From NCBI RefSeq assembly GCF_014158035.1, contig NZ_JACFXW010000001.1, positions 3,078,001-3,142,000 on the forward strand: DNA of 64,000 nucleotides. Reading direction: 5' to 3'. Of this stretch, positions 57,049-64,000 are shown piece by piece. A program made the translations under genes and the position numbers. Numbering within the stretch: position 1 is the first letter of the stretch; every line of letters begins with the position of its first letter. The notes beneath the pieces were generated by a model, which saw only the letters and a list, made by a program, of their open reading frames with translations, did no database searches and had not been told where the DNA came from. The stretch comes from Rhizobium sp. G21. GTDB lineage: Bacteria; Pseudomonadota; Alphaproteobacteria; Rhizobiales; Rhizobiaceae.

Positions 57049-57723
57049 TCAGGGCTCCCGGTCGTGCAGGTCGAGCGAGAGGGTCAGCAATTGCGGCAAG
57101 GGCGTCCACCAGCCGGTCGAGACCCCGGCCGCGCGCAACGCCGCCGCCGTCCAGGTGTTGCAGCCGACCAGCGCATTGAACCAGCCGTCGGCTTCGAAAA
57201 AGGCGTCGCTCTGCCCGTAGCCTGCGCCGGGGATGGCGATGGGCTGCCCGTCTATTCGCGTGAAGCTCTGCTCGATATGATCGAGAAGACGCGCATAGCC
57301 CTCGGCGTCGAGCGCAATAGCGCGAACATCCGGAGCCGCCGACAGCGAGCTCCGCGCCACGCCGACATGCATCACGGCGCGATCCACGGTCAGCGCTCTG
57401 ATCACCGGCATAGGCTTGAGGTCCGACCAGTTCGGCGTCTCGAGATAGAAGGATCGGCCGCCCCAGCCGAGGATCAGCCAGGCGGCGTCGGGATGGAAGA
57501 TCGGCGCGCCGGCGGCCTCGACAAAGCCGAAGCGCGCGCGGATGGCCCCGTCGAGCGGGATGGCGATGTCGGTGTGGATCGGGTTTGAGAGGACGAGGAT
57601 CGTTGTGTGCGGCTGGTCGAACTCTGGCGACGTGAAAAGTGGTCTGGGTATCAGCGTGCCGAGCACAACAAATGCGAGGATGCTCAGCAACGCCCGGAAA
57701 AACAATCTCACCGTCGTCTTCAA
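57049..57723 (-). CDS. TIGR02117 (DUF2459) family protein
   Basis: The 224-residue product has an N-terminal membrane anchor (LFFRALLSILAFVVLGTLIP) and a periplasmic domain with ILVLSNPIHTDIAIPLDGAI, LILGWGGRSFYLETPNW and GCNTWTAAALRAAG. This matches TIGR02117, a conserved hypothetical family noted near urease genes. Its start is a TTG at 57723 that overlaps the stop of the next gene upstream. Function is unknown. Confidence 0.82.
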   Translation of the reverse strand: MKTTVRLFFRALLSILAFVVLGTLIPRPLFTSPEFDQPHTTILVLSNPIHTDIAIPLDGAIRARFGFVEAAGAPIFHPDAAWLILGWGGRSFYLETPNWSDLKPMPVIRALTVDRAVMHVGVARSSLSAAPDVRAIALDAEGYARLLDHIEQSFTRIDGQPIAIPGAGYGQSDAFFEADGWFNALVGCNTWTAAALRAAGVSTGWWTPLPQLLTLSLDLHDREP

Positions 57724-57962
57724 TCGATCAGTTCAAGGTGATGCTTGATGCGCGCGACGTCCTCGGCAAGACGGTCAACCCGAATCCCTATCAATGCGAT
57801 GTTTTCAGCGTCGCCGGACCGGTCACGTCTCAAGCTCGCCATGCTGATCTCAAGACGCGCCAGACCGTGAGTATGATCCCGCAGCGTTTCCTTCATGTCG
57901 CGTATGTCCGTGCGGATGGCCCGCAGATCCTCGAGAACCAAATTGTCGATGTCGTCCGCCAT
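57720..57962 (-). CDS. Hypothetical 80-residue coiled-coil protein
   Basis: The product is MADDIDNLVLEDLRAIRTDI and onward, with heptad-like spacing of hydrophobic residues, and two DxxR-like turns. It overlaps the TIGR02117 gene at 57720-57723 and follows ureC by 56 bases, which supports cotranscription. No family is recognised; small alphaproteobacterial proteins of this form are common. Confidence 0.6.
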   Translation of the reverse strand: MADDIDNLVLEDLRAIRTDIRDMKETLRDHTHGLARLEISMASLRRDRSGDAENIALIGIRVDRLAEDVARIKHHLELID

Positions 57963-58018
57963 CTCAGGCTCCCATGGATCGCGTCAAAAAGAATAGGCGC
58001 GATCCCGGAAATTGCAAC

Positions 58019-59731
58019 TCAGAACAGGAAATAGCGCTGCGCCATGGGCAGCACGGTCGCGGGCTCGCAGGTCAAGAGCACGCCGTCGGCGCGGACTTCG
58101 TAGGTTTCCGGATCGACCTCGACATGCGGGGTCAGGTCGTTGTGGATCATCGACTTCTTGGAGATGCCGCCGCGGGTGTTCCTGACGGCGACCATCTGCT
58201 TGGCCGTTCCGATCCTGCCCTGCAGGCCGGCGTCGAGCGCCGCCTGGCTGACGAAGGTGACGGACGTATTGGTGCGGGCCTTGCCGTAAGCGCCGAACAT
58301 ATGGCGGTAATGCACCGGCTGCGGCGTCGGGATCGAGGCGTTGGGATCGCCCATCGGGGCCGCCGCGATCATGCCGCCGAGCAGCACCATGTCGGGCTTG
58401 ACGCCGAAAAAGGCCGGCGACCACAGCACGAGGTCGGCGCGCTTGCCGACTTCGATGGAGCCGATCTCATGGCTGAGACCATGGGCGATGGCCGGGTTGA
58501 TGGTGTATTTGGCGATGTAGCGCTTGACGCGGACATTGTCGTTATCGCCCTTTTCCTCGGGCAGCGCGCCCCGTTGGCGCTTCATCTTGTCGGCGGTCTG
58601 CCAGGTGCGGATCGCCACTTCGCCGACGCGGCCCATGGCCTGGCTGTCGGAGGAGATGATCGAAAAGGCGCCCATGTCGTGGAGAATATCCTCGGCCGCA
58701 ATGGTCTCCTTGCGGATGCGGCTTTCGGCGAAGGCGATGTCTTCCGGGATCGACGGGCTGAGGTGGTGGCAGACCATCAGCATATCCAGATGTTCGGCCA
58801 GCGTGTTGATCGTATAGGGCCGGGTCGGATTGGTCGAGGACGGAATGACGTTGAGCGAGCCGCAGACCTTGATGATGTCGGGCGCATGTCCGCCGCCGGC
58901 GCCTTCGGTGTGGAAAGCGTGGATGGTGCGGCCCTTCATGGCGGCGAGCGAATCCTCCACGAAGCCGGATTCATTGAGCGTGTCGGTGTGGATCATCACC
59001 TGCACGTCGTAGTCGTCGGCGACGGTGAGGCAGCAATCGATCGCCCCGGGTGTCGTTCCCCAGTCTTCATGCAGCTTCAGCGCCGAGGCGCCGGCGAGGA
59101 TCATTTCCTCCAGCGCTGCGGGCAGCGAGGCGTTGCCCTTGCCGGCGAAAGCCAGATTCATCGGGAAGGCGTCGGCGGCCTCGATCATGCGCTGGATATG
59201 CCAGGGGCCAGGGGTGCAGGTGGTGGCGAGCGTGCCATGCGCCGGGCCAGTGCCGCCGCCCAGCATGGTGGTCAGACCGCTCATCAGCGCGTCTTCGATC
59301 TGCTGCGGGCAGATGAAGTGGATATGCGCGTCCATGCCGCCGGCGGTGAGGATCTTGCCCTCGCCGGCGATGGCTTCGGTGCCGGGGCCGACGATGATGT
59401 CGACGCCGGGTTGCGTGTCGGGATTGCCGGCCTTGCCGATGGCGGCGATACGGCCGTCCTTCAGGCCGACATCGGCCTTGACGATGCCCCAGTGATCGAT
59501 GATCAGCACATTGGTGATGACGGTGTCGACCGCGCCGTTGGCGCGCGTGACCTGGCTCTGGCCCATACCGTCGCGGATGACCTTGCCGCCGCCGAACTTC
59601 ACTTCTTCGCCATAGGTGGTGAAATCCTTCTCCACCTCGACGAAGAGTTCGGTGTCGGCCAGGCGCAATTTGTCGCCGGTGGTGGGGCCGAACATGGAGG
59701 CGTAAGCCGCGCGGGACATTTTAAAGGACAT
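58019..59731 (-). CDS. ureC: Urease alpha subunit
   Basis: The 570-residue catalytic subunit has nickel ligands in [17 protein letters not shown], the carbamylated Lys in [26 protein letters not shown], and the active-site flap His in [14 protein letters not shown]. It hydrolyses urea to ammonia and carbamate. It starts four bases after the upstream GT29-like gene, so that gene and ureC are cotranscribed. The frame is intact. Confidence 0.97.
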   Translation of the reverse strand: MSFKMSRAAYASMFGPTTGDKLRLADTELFVEVEKDFTTYGEEVKFGGGKVIRDGMGQSQVTRANGAVDTVITNVLIIDHWGIVKADVGLKDGRIAAIGKAGNPDTQPGVDIIVGPGTEAIAGEGKILTAGGMDAHIHFICPQQIEDALMSGLTTMLGGGTGPAHGTLATTCTPGPWHIQRMIEAADAFPMNLAFAGKGNASLPAALEEMILAGASALKLHEDWGTTPGAIDCCLTVADDYDVQVMIHTDTLNESGFVEDSLAAMKGRTIHAFHTEGAGGGHAPDIIKVCGSLNVIPSSTNPTRPYTINTLAEHLDMLMVCHHLSPSIPEDIAFAESRIRKETIAAEDILHDMGAFSIISSDSQAMGRVGEVAIRTWQTADKMKRQRGALPEEKGDNDNVRVKRYIAKYTINPAIAHGLSHEIGSIEVGKRADLVLWSPAFFGVKPDMVLLGGMIAAAPMGDPNASIPTPQPVHYRHMFGAYGKARTNTSVTFVSQAALDAGLQGRIGTAKQMVAVRNTRGGISKKSMIHNDLTPHVEVDPETYEVRADGVLLTCEPATVLPMAQRYFLF

Positions 59732-59735
59732 GGCG

Positions 59736-60380
59736 TCAAGCTCCTGAGGCGATGCGGAGGGAGGAAGTGTCGTGATAGCGGGTGAGATAGCCTTCGCGGA
59801 TGCGGGCGTCGATCCACTGGCGTTCGGCGTCCCATGGGTGCCATTCCCAGCCCTGATGGCCGAAACCCATGAGCATGATCGCGTCGCCGGGGCGTGCGCG
59901 GCTCGCCAGAAATTCGGCGATGACGATCAGGCCGGTCGAGGGCGTGACATAGGGCGGCGGATCATAGGCTGAGAGTTCGGCGTCCAGCCGGTCATGGGTG
60001 GCGGCGGGCAGCACGTAATGGGTCTTGCCGGAAGCCGCGCAAAACGCCGCAAAACCATCCGTATAGTCGTCGCAGAAATCATCGAGTTCGGGATGGCTGA
60101 TCGCCAGCGGCGCCCTGAGGCTCTCGAACTTCGCAGGGTCCCGTATGCTCCAGATCTCGGAGGCCGCTGCGACGCAAGGGTTGGCGCGCCAGGCGGGGTC
60201 CTCCAGCATCCTCTTGCCCGGACGGCCGGTGTTGCAGACGGCGACGATGTCGGTGCGTCCACCCGAAGGGCCGGCCGAACGGCAATCATTGAAGCGGATG
60301 ACGATGTCGGCCGTCCCGGTGAGAGCCTTTTCGCCCTCGTCGAGATCGGCATTGCCGACGATCGTCACCCGCCGCGTCAT
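59736..60380 (-). CDS. Urease-operon accessory protein, GT29-like
   Basis: The 214-residue product starts with [18 protein letters not shown] and [15 protein letters not shown], which is the sialylmotif-like GNxxL...D.VIRFN segment of family 29 glycosyltransferases. It continues with [19 protein letters not shown] and [17 protein letters not shown], which fit the same fold. Rhizobial genomes carry this gene in urease clusters as a urease operon accessory protein. No sialic acid pathway is visible, so the acceptor and activity are unknown. It lies between the LprI-like gene and ureC. Confidence 0.72.
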   Translation of the reverse strand: MTRRVTIVGNADLDEGEKALTGTADIVIRFNDCRSAGPSGGRTDIVAVCNTGRPGKRMLEDPAWRANPCVAAASEIWSIRDPAKFESLRAPLAISHPELDDFCDDYTDGFAAFCAASGKTHYVLPAATHDRLDAELSAYDPPPYVTPSTGLIVIAEFLASRARPGDAIMLMGFGHQGWEWHPWDAERQWIDARIREGYLTRYHDTSSLRIASGA

Positions 60381-60381
60381 C

Positions 60382-60809
60382 TCAGTTCCCCATGCCTTGC
60401 GCCAGTTCGTTCAGTTCCTTGGCGCGGGCTGTGGAAAGCTCGGCCTTGCAACCCATCATCAGCATCGGCTCCATCGTGCCGCCGCGGGCCAGCCGCCGAC
60501 GCCTTCGCAATGGCCGTCGCGATAATCGATCCAGGCGCGTTGGGCTTTCTTGAGCGCCGCGACCGCGCCGACGGAGGTCGCGCCCATGGTTTCCTCGACG
60601 TCGGCGTCCGCTTTCTTCTGCGACGCCATGGCGCGCTTATAGGCTTTGTTGAGCGCGGCGTCGGCCTTGTCGAAATCCTGCTCGGCGCAGAAATTCATCT
60701 CCATCTGGGTCTGTGCGTTTTCGCAGTCCACGTCCGGCGCATCCTGCGCCAGAGCGGGCATTGCCGCGCAGAGGCTCGAGACGGCCACCATGAGTGTGGT
60801 GATTTTCAT
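60382..60809 (-). CDS. LprI-family (DUF1311) secreted protein (one-base frameshift)
   Basis: The product has a signal peptide (MKITTLMVAVSSLCAAMPAL), then CENAQTQMEMNFCAEQDFDK and AQRAWIDYRDGHCEGVGG, the cysteine pattern of the LprI/DUF1311 fold of lysozyme-inhibitor-like proteins. Near 60489-60495 one base is lost; the next frame continues LARGGTMEPMLMMGCKAELS and ends at 60382, giving 142 residues. It interrupts the usual ureB-ureC adjacency. Confidence 0.82.
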
Positions 60810-60931
60810 TTTGTTTCCTCCCATTCCTGTCCATCCATTGGCGCCGATCGGTCGCCTCTGTCCAAACCTTTAGTCTACACTCGGTCAGTCACCGTGGCGC
60901 ATGCCCGGAGATTGCGCGAACAATCCAGCCG

Positions 60932-61237
60932 TCACAGCGCGCCCATCACCTGCTGGCGAAAGCCGTAGACTTCGCGCTTGCCGGACAGCGGGATCAGCGT
61001 GACGGTGCGCTTCTGGCCCGGTTCGAAACGGACGGCGGTGCCGGACGGGATGTCGAGGCGCATGCCGCGGGCCTTGTCGCGGTCGAAATCCAGCCCCTTG
61101 TTGGTCTCATAGAAATGATAATGGCTGCCGACCTGGATCGGACGGTCGCCGGTGTTGGCGACATCGATCGTCACCGTGGGCAGGCCGGCATTGAGTTCGA
61201 TCTCGCCTGATGCGGCAATGAGTTCGCCTGGGATCAT
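60932..61237 (-). CDS. ureB: Urease beta subunit
   Basis: The 101-residue product begins [20 protein letters not shown] and has the family segment [20 protein letters not shown]. It is a separate subunit, as usual in alphaproteobacteria. The ATG at 61237 (AGGAG eight bases upstream) is chosen over 61243. It is 15 bases from ureA. Confidence 0.95.
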   Translation of the reverse strand: MIPGELIAASGEIELNAGLPTVTIDVANTGDRPIQVGSHYHFYETNKGLDFDRDKARGMRLDIPSGTAVRFEPGQKRTVTLIPLSGKREVYGFRQQVMGAL

Positions 61238-61252
61238 GACCATCGCTCCTGT

Positions 61253-61555
61253 TCAGCGGATCGGTTCGTGTACGGTCACCAGTTTGGTGCCGTCCGGAAA
61301 TGTCGCCTCGACCTGCACGTCATGGATCATCTCGGCAATGCCTTCCATCACCTGGTCGCGGGTGACGACATGGGCGCCGGCTTCCATCAGATCGGCCACC
61401 GAGCGGCCGTCGCGGGCGCCTTCGACGACGAAATCGGAAATCAGCGCGATGGCTTCGGGATAGTTGAGCTTGACGCCGCGCTCCAGCCGGCGGCGAGCCA
61501 CCATGGCCGCCATCGAGATCAGGAGCTTGTCTTTTTCGCGTGGAGAGAGGTTCAT
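61253..61555 (-). CDS. ureA: Urease gamma subunit
   Basis: The 100-residue product begins [20 protein letters not shown] and has [20 protein letters not shown] and [16 protein letters not shown] of the UreA family. The frame extends upstream to 61624 without similarity, so the ATG at 61555 is chosen. It forms the (ABC)3 urease with UreB and UreC. Confidence 0.96.
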   Translation of the reverse strand: MNLSPREKDKLLISMAAMVARRRLERGVKLNYPEAIALISDFVVEGARDGRSVADLMEAGAHVVTRDQVMEGIAEMIHDVQVEATFPDGTKLVTVHEPIR

Positions 61556-61642
61556 CGGCTGCTCCGCATGGATGCTGGTCTGGACGCAATCAAATCCGGT
61601 CGACACGGTCTGGCAATACGCCAAACGACGGTGGACGAACGG

Positions 61643-62461
61643 TCAGAGATGCCACACTTTCGGCGGGGCGGCGCCGTTTCGCAAGAGCGAAATTGCCGGG
61701 ATCAGGATTTTTCGGAGCTCGAAGCCCTCCGACGCGGTGAGACGCAGGATCAGCTTGTCGTTCCAATGGCTTGCGCCGCATCCCGGGCGGTCGACGAGCG
61801 CGCGCGCGGCGGCCAGTTTCGCCTCCGCGTCGGGCCCGCAATAGAGAAGCGTCGCGAAGGCGCGGTTTCCCGAAAGCACCGCCTTGCGCGCCTGGAGATC
61901 GGCGATGTCGCCGTCGAGCCGCAACTCCTCGGCATGGATCAAGCGGCCGGCGCGGCGGATGCGCCAGCTGTCCCTGAACAGGCCTGACGTCACCGATTCT
62001 CCCATGGCCTTGCGACCGAGCAATACGGCTTCGAGCCCGAGAAATCGGGCGGAGGCGGCGAGATTGACATCGAGGCTGCGCTTCAGCGCGCCTTGGTCGA
62101 ACAGGATGGTTTCCTGGGGCAGCCAATGCAGCGCCGCATCGGCGCCCACCTTGAGAACCGTATCGACGGACGCATGGCCGCCCGAGGAACGGTAGACGCG
62201 TTCGCAGGCCTGGGTGGTGACGGTGACATGCGTGTCGGCGCCGGCCTCGACGGTCCAGTCGATCCGGTCGCCGCCGGTCAGGCCGCCCGACGTGTTGATC
62301 AGCACCGCCTCCATTCGCCCATCGAATGATTCAGGCATGCGGATCTTGGCCGCGCCTTCCTGATAGAAGACGTCGAGCCGGGTGCGGCCCGCCAGAGCTT
62401 TGGTCACGAGGCGGGCGCGGCCCTTGGCGCGTTGCGGGCGAATCTGGGCGAGTGCTGTCAC
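61643..62461 (-). CDS. ureD: Urease accessory protein UreD
   Basis: The 272-residue product has [29 protein letters not shown] and [20 protein letters not shown], the marks of UreD/UreH. It binds apo-urease and guides nickel entry with UreF and UreG. It is the first urease gene after the urea-transporter genes, 144 bases downstream of urtE, so it may have its own promoter. Confidence 0.93.
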   Translation of the reverse strand: MTALAQIRPQRAKGRARLVTKALAGRTRLDVFYQEGAAKIRMPESFDGRMEAVLINTSGGLTGGDRIDWTVEAGADTHVTVTTQACERVYRSSGGHASVDTVLKVGADAALHWLPQETILFDQGALKRSLDVNLAASARFLGLEAVLLGRKAMGESVTSGLFRDSWRIRRAGRLIHAEELRLDGDIADLQARKAVLSGNRAFATLLYCGPDAEAKLAAARALVDRPGCGASHWNDKLILRLTASEGFELRKILIPAISLLRNGAAPPKVWHL

Positions 62462-62605
62462 GGGTCACCATGCAAAGACCGGCATGAGCGCCGGCCTGGT
62501 CTTGATCGTGTTTTTTCAAGCCTGAACGAATCTGTCAATCGATTAGGCTGATTTGTCGATTGCTGAAAAAAGCGCCAATCTTCGCCCGGTATCAGCCAGG
62601 CCCGG

Positions 62606-63301
62606 TCAAACCGTCAGATGCCGGCGCGCCTCGGCCGTATCCAGCGTCTCGGCTGCGCCCTCGTGCACGATCTCGCCGCGATCCATGATGTAGACGTGGT
62701 CGGCGAGTTCGCGGCAGAAATCGAGATATTGTTCGACCAGCAGGATCGCCATGCCGGTGGAATCGCGCAGATATTTGATGGCGCGGCCGATATCCTTGAT
62801 GATCGAGGGCTGGATGCCCTCGGTCGGCTCGTCGAGCACGAGGATCTTGGGGCGCGTCACCAGGGCGCGGCCGATCGCCAATTGCTGTTGCTGACCGCCC
62901 GAGAGATCGCCGCCCCGGCGGCCGAGCATGGATTGCAGCACGGGAAACAGGCTGAAAATGTCGTCGGGAATGTTGCGGTCGCCGCGTTCGACCGGCGCGT
63001 AGCCCGTCTCCAGGTTTTCCTTCACCGTCAGCAGCGGAAAAATCTCGCGGCCCTGCGGCACATAGCCGATGCCGAGCTTGGCGCGGGCATAGGGCGCCAG
63101 GCCGTTCAGCGTCGCGCCGTTGAAGGCGATCGCGCCGCCGCTGACGGGATGCTGGCCGGTGACGGCGCGCAGCAGGGAGGATTTGCCGACGCCGTTGCGG
63201 CCGAGCACGCAGGTGATCTTGCCCATTTCGGCCTTGATCGAGACGCCGCGCAAGGCTTGCGCCGCGCCGTAGTGGAGGTTGGCTTTGTCGACGGTCAGCA
63301 T
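62606..63301 (-). CDS. urtE: Urea ABC transporter ATP-binding protein UrtE
   Basis: The 231-residue ATPase has Walker A GRNGVGKSSLLRA, the Q loop in GYVPQGREIF, signature LSGGQQQQLAIGRAL and Walker B ILVLDEPTEGIQ. The C-terminal HLTV end is typical of UrtE. The ATG at 63301 is chosen; the frame extends far upstream through the repeat and into urtD out of frame. It powers urea import with UrtD and membrane partners left of the operon start (outside the window). Confidence 0.92.
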   Translation of the reverse strand: MLTVDKANLHYGAAQALRGVSIKAEMGKITCVLGRNGVGKSSLLRAVTGQHPVSGGAIAFNGATLNGLAPYARAKLGIGYVPQGREIFPLLTVKENLETGYAPVERGDRNIPDDIFSLFPVLQSMLGRRGGDLSGGQQQQLAIGRALVTRPKILVLDEPTEGIQPSIIKDIGRAIKYLRDSTGMAILLVEQYLDFCRELADHVYIMDRGEIVHEGAAETLDTAEARRHLTV

Positions 63302-63336
63302 GGAGCACCTATAGCGATCATGTGGAGGACTGAAAC

Positions 63337-63452
63337 ACCCCCTCTGCCCTGCCGGGCATCTCCCCCTCAAGGGGGAGATCGGCTGTGGCGAAGCGGCGTG
63401 TTCACAATCTCCCCTTGAGGGGGAGATGTCGCGAAGCGACAGAGGGGGTAAG
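63337..63452. repeat. Palindromic intergenic repeat, family A, copy 2
   Basis: This is a second copy of the 4538-4699 family between urtE and urtD. The left arm ends CCCTGCCGGGCA, as in copy 1, but the right arm has TGTCGCGAAGCGACA in the corresponding place. The inner CTCCCCCTCAAGGGGGAG stems are kept. Two interchangeable outer hairpins therefore exist in the same family. Confidence 0.85.
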
Positions 63453-63465
63453 GCGGCAAGATCCA

Positions 63466-64000
63466 TCATCTCCTCACCGCCCCAGATAGTTCGATGACCT
63501 TGGGGTCGCTCGACACGAAATCGATCGAGCCCTCGGCCAGCACCGAGCCTTCGGCCAGGCAGGTCACCTTGACGCCGAGGTCGCGGATGAAGCCCATGTC
63601 GTGCTCGACCACCACCACGGAGCGGGTCTTGGCGATTTCCTTCAGCAGGATCGCGGTCTCCGCGGTCTCGGCGTCGGTCATGCCGGCCACGGGTTCGTCG
63701 ACCAGCAATAGTTTCGGCTCCTGGGCGAGCAGCATGCCGATCTCCAGCCATTGCTTCTGGCCGTGGCTCAGATTTGCGGCGTAATCGTCCTTGCGGGCTG
63801 TCAGCCGCACCGTTTCGAGGATCTCCTCGATGCGCGCCTTGTCGGCCGCCGACAGCGAATAGAAGAGCGTCGCGAAGACGCCGCGCTTGCGGTTGAGCGC
63901 CAGTTCGAGATTGTCCCACACCGTATGGCTCTCGAACACGGTCGGCTTCTGGAACTTACGGCCGATGCCGAGCTGGGCGATGTCGGCCTCATCCTTCTTG
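63466..64000 (-). CDS. urtD: Urea ABC transporter ATP-binding protein UrtD, 5' end cut by the window edge
   Basis: The frame is open from base 64000 to the stop at 63466, giving about 178 codons. It shows LGIGRKFQKPTVFESHTVWD, the signature LSHGQKQWLEIGMLL, Walker B LLLVDEPVAGMTDAE and the His-loop VVVVEHDMGF. The Walker A lies outside the window. UrtD and UrtE are the two ATPases of the UrtABCDE urea importer. Confidence 0.92.
   Translation of the reverse strand, partial: KKDEADIAQLGIGRKFQKPTVFESHTVWDNLELALNRKRGVFATLFYSLSAADKARIEEILETVRLTARKDDYAANLSHGQKQWLEIGMLLAQEPKLLLVDEPVAGMTDAETAETAILLKEIAKTRSVVVVEHDMGFIRDLGVKVTCLAEGSVLAEGSIDFVSSDPKVIELSGAVRR

Overview
The window is a GC-rich chromosomal segment from an alphaproteobacterium, most likely a member of the Hyphomicrobiales (Rhizobiales). 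The evidence is a DUF6460 gene, cpdR, an alpha-r8 (MmgR-type) small RNA, a ROSE-type thermometer before an hsp20 gene, the TauE/TIGR02186 pair, the acyl-CoA dehydrogenase/thiolase/FadB cluster and a urt/ure urea cluster with a TIGR02117 gene. I cannot name a genus. No phage, insertion sequence, CRISPR array or rRNA is visible.

Layout. 1-7.3 kb: a methyltransferase, a YitT membrane protein, the DEXH helicase and PdeM nuclease of the ligase-associated DNA damage response, and a TauE/TIGR02186 membrane pair. 7.3-11.1 kb: a large coiled-coil/SEL1/peptidoglycan-binding protein read in two frames. 11.5-17.5 kb: a beta-oxidation operon with a MazEF-type toxin-antitoxin pair in its first gap, followed by a convergent MNT/HepT-like pair. 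18.6-30.4 kb: an MBL hydrolase, an AI-2E family transporter, a zinc metallopeptidase, about 0.9 kb of repeat-rich DNA without genes, then pbpC and an alpha-2-macroglobulin gene. 30.7-39 kb: a PfkB kinase behind an FNR/FixK-like box, tRNA-Val, yccF between 33-bp direct repeats, cpdR, an N-formylglutamate amidohydrolase, an MmgR-type sRNA, hisN, a PemK-like toxin, a hydrolase, hsp20 and a threonine aldolase. 39.4-46.4 kb: gltB and gltD with a VapBC pair between them. 46.4-51.2 kb: an SGNH protein, a lytic transglycosylase, galU and small genes. 51.2-64 kb: urease structural and accessory genes, interleaved with a peroxiredoxin, a glycosyltransferase and unknown genes, ending in the urea ABC transporter ATPases UrtE and UrtD, which run off the right edge.

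How the genes fit together. Nitrogen supply is the clearest theme: urea uptake (urtDE), urea hydrolysis (ureABC with ureDEFG), ammonium assimilation (gltBD) and possibly formylglutamate breakdown. Envelope maintenance is a second theme (pbpC with alpha-2-macroglobulin, a lytic transglycosylase, a SEL1/PodJ-like protein). Four toxin-antitoxin-like loci lie in 64 kb, and two of them sit in the gaps of metabolic operons behind their own palindromic operators.

Sequence quality. Nine genes, including gltB, hisN, ureF and ureG, are intact except for ten single-base losses, mostly in short G/C runs. This looks like uncorrected read error rather than gene decay, so these genes are annotated across the break. 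The HepT-like gene differs: its frame change is +1 (or -2).
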